From the NCBI RefSeq assembly GCF_012273895.1, contig NC_052115.1:2976001-3040000 (forward strand): DNA of 64,000 nt. Direction: 5' to 3'. The first letter of the stretch is position 1. Each line of letters starts with the position of its first letter. The position numbers were made by a program, and so were the translations under genes. Under the pieces are notes generated by a model that was given only the letters and a program-made list of their open reading frames with translations, was not told the DNA's origin and ran no database searches. Shown in pieces: positions 58,101 to 64,000 of the stretch. This DNA is from Zerene cesonia (lineage: Eukaryota; Arthropoda; Insecta; Lepidoptera; Pieridae).

Positions 58101-59191
58101 AGAGACCGACAATAGCTGAGGTGAAGGAACCCGCGAGATAAATGGGAAAATTATATCTGCTGAGATGAGTGAGGTTATTAATTATGTAGTTGTCATATTG
58201 TCGCCGGCTCACGTACGGGCATTGTGCGGCTTTGTCTCGCCTCGTGAGAACCTGAATGGAGCGGTGTCGAATATGGAGCGAGCTCCTGAAGCCCTGGACC
58301 GCACTGCGTTCGGGGTCAACGTTTTGTTCGTTGAGTTCTATTTGCTTTGAAATACTTGTCTTTGGAGTGCTTTGATTTTAGGAAATGTAGCAAACACTAC
58401 CATTTTCATTTTCTATTTCTAATTCCTATTAAAATCGTAATATATTTTAATTGTCTCTCAGAATACAAGCCAAGGCGTAATTAGATAATAGAATACACAT
58501 TCTCTCCATAATCATTAGCTTTAATGATAAGTTAATCTGTTTTCCAATTTAGTTAAGGGCCCGATGACACAACGGCTTTCTACCTCTGCCTTTATGTTAC
58601 TGCCTCCAGTGGCACTTGGCTTTAACTGACTATGGCAATACTGTCTTGTGGCTTCATAATGAATTTGTGTTTTTATTTTAGCGTTAAACTTTAAGATACT
58701 GAAATAATTGTGTAATATTTGTTATTAATATGTGTATGTTATAGTAATAAAGATATTTTATTTGTAATACTTTCTAAAATTTCCAAAACATTCGTAATTT
58801 CTGTCCTATTAGGTATCTACTTTTATAGGGAATATGGGTAGTTTTTGTGCGTAAGTTAAGCGGTGTTATTTCTATTCGATAACTCCGTGTGTTTTCCACC
58901 GATTCTTGTGTTTGGTGGAAAATTATTGTCATTCGGCCAGTTTTTAAATTTGGAATAGAACCTCCCCCCAGAATAATCGGTAACCGTATTGTGACAGAGA
59001 TACATACTGGGTCCGTAAAGTGAAGGCCGCAGAGGTGATGGACGACGGCAGCCGTAGTCCCTTGATGATCTCCTGCCACAGCTTCTTATTGATCACCTCC
59101 ACCAGGCCGCCTCGCGCTATCACCAGGTTGTACAGCTCGTACAGGTCCAACACTGACTTGGCCATTATTGGCAGTCGGTTGATTGGTGTTC
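55003..59191 (-). CDS. retn: retained / dead ringer (ARID3-family transcription factor), 3' part of gene, six exons
   Basis: Exons on the minus strand are 59191-59008, 57173-57032, 56667-56478, 56122-55984, 55609-55347 and 55130-55003. All junctions are GT-AG and the phases agree throughout, giving 348 residues (the first codon is split) to a TAA. Residues 1-62 are the C-terminal half of an ARID domain, 63-109 its conserved extension, 143-232 a proline/serine-rich conserved linker, and 313-332 the REKLES-type block around ELNGVTYEGVLF. The near-identity to Drosophila Retained and vertebrate ARID3 in the ARID half fixes the family. Known members bind AT-rich DNA in the nucleus, can repress with Groucho, and act in embryonic patterning and neuronal wiring. 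The start codon, N-terminus and first ARID helices were not found up to 64000, so the 5' exons are probably outside the window. Identification is very secure; exact use of each acceptor is inferred. Confidence 0.96.
55347..55609 (-). CDS. retn: retn exon: EALNLSESPN motif, SUMO-type site and Ser-Pro-Arg repeat
   Basis: The acceptor is CATTACAG. It encodes residues 219-307: REALNLSESPNSTNG (a conserved family motif), VKRE at 234-237 (fits the SUMO consensus psi-K-x-E), then RSPPPPAKRRTPRPP, a basic proline-rich segment that could be a nuclear localisation signal. From residue 255 to 282 the sequence is a near-perfect Ser-Pro-Arg repeat, followed by KHAHLNGAANG. The repeat is encoded by GC-rich purine/GC units at about 55425-55520. 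The exon ends on the first base of Gly307 at a GTAAGA donor. Long open frames on the plus strand here are antisense shadows caused by the GC richness. Confidence 0.9.
55984..56122 (-). CDS. retn: retn exon: SESPPG / SPRDA motif and poly-Asn
   Basis: Encodes residues 173-219. The order is SESPPGAPMVSPRDAALSAI, then DVSRLTLWSLY, five Asn, and SPQPDLEPQ. These motifs are conserved in insect Retained proteins between the ARID and the C-terminal block. Two acceptors six bases apart are available: ATGACCAG (exon starts at 56122) and GGTTCAG (starts at 56116). Both keep frame and differ by two residues. The upstream one is preferred because it yields the family-like N-G-S-E-S-P-P sequence. The donor is CAACG followed by GTATGT, phase 2. 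Confidence 0.88.
56478..56667 (-). CDS. retn: retn exon: linker with coiled QQQRE helix
   Basis: The acceptor is TGTGTATTCCAG. It encodes residues 110-172 and ends on the first base of Gly173 at a GTAAGTG donor. The first part is Leu/Pro/His-rich and low-complexity, with a run LPPLPHAPH. The second part is a charged amphipathic stretch, EYRVREYMKMIQQQRELIRN, which I take as the conserved predicted helix that precedes the SESPPG motif in insect Retained proteins. A LINE-like repeat (56698-56868) ends only about 30 bp upstream of this acceptor, so the branch point probably lies within or at the edge of repeat-derived DNA. Confidence 0.9.
56698..56868 (+). repeat. LINE-tail repeat, GTCACTCNGTGAAGT family (copy 2), in a retn intron
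   Basis: Starts ACTGGCTCCTCGCCCGGCTT and ends ATTAGAGTAGATTAC. It is antisense to retn and lies in the intron before the exon at 56667. The copy at 30507-30667 confirms that it is repetitive. Confidence 0.72.
57032..57173 (-). CDS. retn: retn exon: end of ARID and extended ARID helix
   Basis: The acceptor is TTTACAG. The first base completes Gln62, and the exon then encodes residues 63-109, beginning YMKYLYDYECEKKNLS and continuing with an acidic/basic segment ending KREGRRASGQY. This is the C-terminal extended-ARID segment diagnostic of the Retained/ARID3 branch as opposed to other ARID proteins. It ends in phase 0 after Met109 at a GTAAGA donor. The upstream intron is 1834 bp, the longest of those within the gene part seen. 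Confidence 0.95.
59008..59191 (-). CDS. retn: retn exon: second half of ARID domain
   Basis: This is the most upstream retn exon seen. It follows a TTGTTGCAG acceptor and begins with two bases completing a Gly codon. It encodes residues 1-62: GTPINRLPIMAKSVLDLYEL, then the loop IARGGLVEVINKKLW and the helix region ending AAFTLRTQ. In ARID folds this covers the middle helices and the helix-turn-helix that contacts the DNA major groove. The donor is CCA followed by GTATGT, unusual only in lacking a G at position -1. The exon ends in phase 2, and the next exon supplies the last base of the Gln codon. Third codon positions are GC-rich compared with the flanking introns, as expected of a conserved exon. 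Confidence 0.96.
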
Positions 59192-59589
59192 CTGCAACAA
59201 TGGATATGTTTGTTTAGATTTTTATAGACTATAGATTAAACTACACTCGTTAAGAAGTTTAAAAAGATTTAAGGTACTAAAATTATTATCTTTTTTACGA
59301 CAATATCAAAACTATCGTTTTTACATGTGCTTATACATCTATCTTTTCAGCGGTTTGCTTAAAAATAAAAGATAAGGATGAATGCTATCTACTTAAGACG
59401 AGTTAAAAAAAAAAAAACTCGTTCACCAGACCTTTGCATAAGACCTATTGTATCTGTAGGGAAACCGTACTCACAACAGCTTAATCAACGTATTTTAAAT
59501 GCATCGATCACTAAAGAAATACTTTAATACTTTTGGCAATCCCATCAAATAATAAGGTGAAGAAAATAATCCAAATGTAAATCAATAAA

Positions 59590-59745
59590 AAGTCAATTCA
59601 AATAAGCTTTACGCGGAGAGCTGTAAAACCTTTTACGCGTCATAAAGGCGAGGGCACATCGGGACGGATCGCGACCGGTGATTTACGTGTGAGCGCGTCC
59701 GATCGCAACTTTATGGTGCGTCGCTAAGCTAGAATTAGACTTATG
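59590..59745. promoter_or_regulatory. GC-rich island in retn intron, candidate enhancer
   Basis: Contains TTTTACGCGTCATAAAGGCG, GGGACGGATCGCGACCGGTG and CGTCCGATCGCAACTTTATG, with Cdx/Abd-B-like TTTATG/CATAAA sites and many CpGs. It is non-repetitive and lies about 400 bp upstream of the ARID exon. Confidence 0.3.
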
Positions 59746-60049
59746 ACCGGTGTTTCTAGATACGAAAATCTCATATATACTATCTATATATAATATTCAA
59801 TGAAATACAGTTCAAAAAGTTTATTTTGAATATTTGAAAGTGGAGTTAACAATTCTTAAATAGTCTTCACGTCCTTATCGTTCATAATCATTTATCATTT
59901 TAAATACCAATTTACCATCAAAATTAATACACTACTCTTCAGTAAATATACTTTTATCTTTTATTTATGTATCATATTACATTATAATAACGAATTAATT
60001 ACAATAAAATATAAACCTCAAGCAAGTTTGGCACCTAAATAAAACGAAC

Positions 60050-60245
60050 GCAATAATTGGCGGCTGAACGCTGGCAACACCTCGCCTAGTGTGGCCCGCG
60101 GAAGCGGAACATTATGGCGGATTGTTTGCAAGTGATTTATTGTAATTCGGCGGTAAACGTAATGAACTGACGAAGTATGGCCCACATATCTCCGTGTTTC
60201 TTTATTACATGTTTACGCGCTGCACGTTACAACACTGTTCAATGC
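60050..60245. promoter_or_regulatory. Candidate enhancer in retn intron
   Basis: CAATAATTGGCGGCTGAACG, CCCGCGGAAGCGGAACATTA and TTATTGTAATTCGGCGG form a balanced-composition block with homeodomain-like cores. There is no repeat and no coding frame. Confidence 0.28.
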
Positions 60246-60479
60246 GGTTAAATATAACTCTTCCGCATGCTAATTGTTTTATCTAATAAAGCACTATTCT
60301 CGTGTAATTCATGCATTGGACATTTGTTATGATTATCCTCGTCTTTTCTTTATAATCCAATCGTTACCTATTTAGTTAGGTATATTGACTATTGACTACT
60401 ATGTTCTTTCGTATCTTTGTAAAGATATGAAACTATATCTACCTACTTATTTATTACTAAAAGATACATGAAGCTAAAC

Positions 60480-60640
60480 TTTTTTTTTTTACTTGGATGC
60501 ACTAATCTCAGGCACTACTGGGCCGGTTTGTATGAAATTTGTTGGATAAGAAATAGATTGAGATCGGAGAAAAGATGTAGGATTATTTTTATTCTGAAAA
60601 TCTCTAGAAAACGGACACTATGTGGGTTTCTTTTCCTTAT
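60480..60640 (-). repeat. RTE-like LINE fragment in an upstream intron of retn
   Basis: Contains GGCCGGTTTGTATGAAATTT and GGATTATTTTTATTCTGAAA in the same order as the 33.4-kb copy. It is diverged and non-coding. Confidence 0.5.
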
Positions 60641-61225
60641 GCGGGTTCAATACAATATATGTTATCTATATTGTGTAAAAAATTTTTGAAACAAACAAAT
60701 AAATTTTTTAATTTTTCCTTTTCTTTCCTAGCACTGTTATGTATCTACACACACACTAAAGACACTAAGTTTAGTTTACAGCTAGATAAGTATATAACAT
60801 TCGGTAATAATTGAAAATACTAATATAATTCGCATGAGGACCGATAAAAATTGTAAGATGAGAACTGAGAATAGCAAGTTTATTTCGAATATTATTACAC
60901 TATGAACAAAACCAATGAAACCCAGCGATCCACATCACCTCAACACATCAAAAGATATGAGCTCATAACCAGTTTATCTAGAACCTTCCGTCTATATTGT
61001 CTTCAAGAACATCTTTTGCTCTGAAAATATCATTTTACGCTTGCTGATATTAAAATGTAATGTTTTCTATGCAACAATGTTAAAAAAGTGTGAAGTACAT
61101 AAAACACATAATGATATGTTTGACAAATTACGTACAATGGTGTTCTGTTAATTTGTCAGAAAATTAAGATTAAAAAGGACCAGTTGAAAGCAGATTTCGA
61201 TAAATTTCTCGAAAATGCTTACACC

Positions 61226-61400
61226 ATACGTTTGTAAAAATGTGTGTTTGTTGCCCTTTCCCGAAAGCTACTGAACCAATTGCAATGAAATTTGGTACGT
61301 AGACAGCTGGACCACTGGAATAAGATATAGGCAACTTTTTATCCCGTTATCCCTACGGAATACGGACTTACGCGGGTGAAACCGCGGGGCGCAGCTAGTC
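61226..61400 (-). repeat. 200-bp repeat, CTGCGCCCCGCGGTTTCACCC family (copy 7)
   Basis: Minus-strand copy in an upstream intron of retn. The plus strand has GTTTGTAAAAATGTGTGTTT and ends GCGGGGCGCAGCTAGTC. Its 3' tail is eroded. Confidence 0.83.
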
Positions 61401-61589
61401 TTTCATAATTGATACACGCATACATAGATAAACACCAAACATCTATAACAGTAATCAACCTAAAATAACGAGCACAACAATCCATCAACCGTTTCGATAC
61501 CGAAATAGTTGACATCGCTACAAAATTGATGAGCAGAATTTCAATAAACCCAATTCCACACCATTCCAGAGTACATAAGCGGAGTAATT

Positions 61590-61765
61590 AATCTCCGGGG
61601 TGACGGATACCCACCCCGGATAACCGGGGGATGATTAAGTGCGAACGGGAAGGCTGATTGACAAATAGTCGTTTAAGTATTCGCTAATGTTTCGCTCATC
61701 AATATAACATCGCCGTTTTTGCTATACCGTAGCTGGCGCCTGGCACATCTGTGTGCAATTTAGTG
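61590..61765. promoter_or_regulatory. Candidate enhancer in retn intron
   Basis: TAATTAATC, the 9-bp GC hairpin, GGCTGATTGACAAATAG (Exd/Meis-like TGATTGACA) and CGTAGCTGGCGCCTGGCACA lie together in non-repetitive DNA. Confidence 0.28.
61594..61620. repeat. Perfect 9-bp GC hairpin
   Basis: TCCGGGGTG at 61594-61602 and CACCCCGGA at 61612-61620 flank a nine-base loop, in a GC-richer island of an upstream retn intron. Confidence 0.75.
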
Positions 61766-61858
61766 CTATTTATTATATTGGGTGTATTTGTACGATTTAT
61801 TCATGTTGCTTTGTCGTCAATAGACAGTTCTTGCTTTAAATAATAAGGTAATTTTAAG

Positions 61859-61991
61859 AAATTAAAAACTTTTTAATGGACGGACGGAGCGTGGTCACGG
61901 GGAGTCTCCCCGACCACGCTCGCTGTAAAGTGTTCGAAACGTCGGGTTAATAATAAATCGCGTTTAAAATCCGTTAAAAAGTTTTTAATTT
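61859..61991 (-). repeat. GCGAGCGTGGTCACGGGGAGAC repeat (copy 2), palindromic form
   Basis: Ends in inverted repeats AAATTAAAAACTTTTTAA at 61860 and TTAAAAAGTTTTTAATTT at 61974-61991. An inner near-palindrome of GAGCGTGGTCACGGGGAG type lies at 61887-61921. It could be a fold-back MITE-like element or an inverted duplication of the repeat at 44914. Confidence 0.7.
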
Positions 61992-62079
61992 CCAATTACT
62001 AAAATAACTAATTACACATTTTGAAAGGAGAATCGTTGTTTTAGTATAGGAGCTGTAGTAACGTTATAACTTATATTAA

Positions 62080-62267
62080 ACTAGCTTTTGTCCGTGGATT
62101 CGCTTGCGTGAATTTCGGAGTAGTTTAATAGATGTTATTATACATATAAACCGTCCTCTTGAATCACTCTATCTATTAAAAAAACTGCATCAAAATCCGT
62201 TGAGTAGTTTAAAATATTTAAGCATACATAGGGACACGGAAAGCGACTTTGTTTTATACTATGTAGT
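62080..62267 (+). repeat. RTE-like LINE tail, GAATCACTCTATCTATTAAAA family
   Basis: Starts ACTAGCTTTTGTCCGTGGAT and contains CTTGAATCACTCTATCTATT, TCAAAATCCGTTGAGTAGTT and AAGCATACATAGGGACA. I know this as a very common lepidopteran LINE tail. The small open frame over it is not a gene. Confidence 0.78.
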
Positions 62268-62569
62268 GTTTAAATGCTTTCTTCAACTCTAATTGACATC
62301 ATTTAACAGTGGATCACGAATTTCTCGATATATTCCGTGTATCCAATTTGAATTTTCAACATCAACACGGTGTAATGATCGGTTACAATCGAACGTTGCA
62401 AATACCATACACGACCATCCATTCACCGATAGTCTAACATCCAAGACAATTACATAAACGCACCTCGTTATCAGACGCCGCTAAGAGCCCCGTTATCCGA
62501 ATAAATAACAAGCCAGTTACAAGAATTGTGGACAAAAGCTATTGTTTATGAAAGCAATCACCCCAATAA

Positions 62570-62900
62570 CTATTTCCACAAAACGCCTTCCCCGCGCTGG
62601 CGGAAAACGCGCGATTCGATGCGCGTGCGCCGCGCTACATGCACACGCCATTTGCACTAACCGACCAAATACAGAACACATCTATAAAGCGGCGCGTACA
62701 CAGCGCTCACCGCTTCTCAATATGGACGGTTACACCGTAATTTACGATGTATGTCAAATCGCCGACAGAGCCAATCTAATCGTACCCAATTGTGACAAAT
62801 TATTGCTTTTCCTACGAAACCTTACGCTAAATTTGTATTATGAATTTCACTTTATGAACACGTTTTATGGTATGTGCATATGGAATGTATAATTCAAGCC
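62570..62900. promoter_or_regulatory. GC-rich block in retn intron, candidate enhancer or unrecognised exon
   Basis: CCCCGCGCTGGCGGAAAACG and GATGCGCGTGCGCCGCGCTA start a block with many CpGs. A plus-strand frame of 116 codons runs through it but has low-quality composition and no recognised domain. A regulatory block is more likely. Confidence 0.28.
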
Positions 62901-63119
62901 GGCACCGCAATAGTAACAGTGTTGCATTTTAGTCGATTATTCGCACCTCACTCGATATTTATTGGCACTCGATGTCGCTTAGAAATGCTAACTCTTTTGT
63001 ACTCGAAACGGTCTCTCGTAAATCGTCAGGTCGAACGCCCCCGAGTGTTGATAAAGGACTGTAAATAACAGCCGATTAGCCGGCTAATCTCTTCTAAATG
63101 CAACTCTGCATCGGATATT

Positions 63120-63480
63120 TTATCGTCAGCTTAGGTCCATTTCTTTGAGGTCTTCATGCTGAGAGGTCATACGATGAGTCGTGTTTGTTTTGATGGAGAG
63201 TGTAAGCCTATCAGATTGTGGAGTGGTGCCGGCACGGGCGATAATCGATCGAATCCAATTGACGCACTTATCAAGAGCCCTTGATGCCCGTTCCCCTGCA
63301 GCGACCAATCAGCTGGCGCGGTGAGGCGAGGCCGGCCTCCCATTGGCTTGATACGCGTTTGATTGCGCCGCCCCACTCGATCCACGCCGCTATCAATCAA
63401 TTGCTCGACTATGTTTATATTGCAACGAACCACCTGCTTTCGATGTGCATTTAAATGGCTGGCTAAACAAAGGAACACAT
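63120..63480. promoter_or_regulatory. Candidate enhancer or promoter with paired CCAAT boxes and Exd-like sites
   Basis: Contains GATAATCGATCGAATCC, GACCAATCAG (CCAAT at 63304), CCCATTGGCTT (reverse CCAAT at 63342) and CTATCAATCAATTG (Exd/Pbx-like). A frame of about 100 codons on the minus strand is open but unlike any retn exon. This is the most motif-dense stretch of the upstream part. Confidence 0.35.
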
Positions 63481-63754
63481 ATAGGTGTTTAATGATATCG
63501 AAAAATTAATGTTTTGGTACTTATTTATAACACGTTTTATATAAATTGATACAATAAGTATAATTGCGAGATACTTTAAGTTTCGAGAAATATTTGATAT
63601 ATTTGATTACATTAATTGAACACCACAAGACTCAGTACAAAAACCTCAGCGTATAATACTTAAGGATGTAATCGATATTTTCCTTAATAAATTAACTTGT
63701 TATATTAGAATGCTTTATTTATATAGAAAGTTATTTCTCCCCGTTAACAAACAT

Positions 63755-63922
63755 TGCCAGAACTTAGTTCATTTCCTTTCCTAGCAGCTTGCCTGGCAGA
63801 GATTGCTGTTAAGCAATAAGGCCGCCTCTTCTACAAATTATTATTTTTTCTCTTTATTGTATTCTTGTTGTTTCTTAAGTTTGTGCAATAAAGCATTAAA
63901 AATAAAATAAAATAAATAAATT
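63755..63922 (+). repeat. LINE 3' end, GCAATAANRCCGCC family (copy 3)
   Basis: Contains GATTGCTGTTAAGCAATAAG, GCCGCCTCTTCTAC, GTGCAATAAAGCATTAAAAA and an AATAAAATAAATAAA tail, near the right edge of the window. Confidence 0.8.
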
Positions 63923-64000
63923 GCTTAAACGATTACCAAATTACACACACTGTAACTGATAATTAATCTAGATTGCATCAGCAATATAATATTATCAAGC

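Noticed and set aside
58165..58350. GC-richer plus-strand frame inside the intron between the first two visible retn exons
   Set aside because: No recognised protein on either strand and no convincing acceptor/donor pair. At most a conserved non-coding block.
1..64000. CRISPR arrays, operons or prokaryotic signals
   Set aside because: No regularly spaced direct repeats and no dense coding. The exons, introns and repeats are those of an insect nuclear genome.

Overview
The window looks like nuclear DNA from a lepidopteran (butterfly or moth). It is strongly AT-rich, has small spliced exons with GT-AG borders, and carries many short interspersed repeats of types I associate with Lepidoptera: RTE-like LINE tails beginning near ACTAGCTGCGCCCCGCGG, tRNA-derived SINEs, and LINE 3' ends of the GCAATAAGGCCGCC type. 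No prokaryotic, organellar or CRISPR-like features were seen. The species cannot be named from the sequence.

The one confidently identified gene is the 3' half of retained/dead ringer (the ARID3 transcription factor) on the minus strand, 59191 down to 55003. Six exons join in frame across five introns and encode 348 residues to the stop. They cover the second half of the ARID DNA-binding domain, the C-terminal extension of that domain, and the conserved C-terminal REKLES-type region. The first half of the ARID and the N-terminus were not found before the window end, so they probably lie beyond 64000.

Two other loci are plausible but unnamed. A minus-strand first coding exon at 20471-20219 encodes an N-terminus with a myristoylation/palmitoylation signature (MGCTPS). 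A plus-strand terminal exon at 19052-19429 encodes a small, probably secreted, basic protein and lies just downstream, on the opposite strand. A weaker candidate exon lies at 12014-12226 (minus).

Layout: 1-19 kb is non-coding with scattered LINE/SINE fragments, a 75-bp AT microsatellite and a possible enhancer near 7.7-8.3 kb. 19-20.5 kb holds the two candidate genes. 20.6-53 kb is a long non-coding stretch with most of the repeats, including a SINE inserted into an older LINE fragment with a 14-bp target duplication, a head-to-head SINE pair, a tail-to-tail repeat pair and a reverse-transcriptase fossil. 53-55 kb is the probable 3' UTR and flank of retained, 55.0-59.2 kb its exons, and 59.2-64 kb an upstream intron with several GC-richer segments that look like developmental enhancers. 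I found no clear evidence of an undescribed multi-gene system. The most unusual coding feature is a Ser-Pro-Arg repeat in the retained protein beside a SUMO-type motif.
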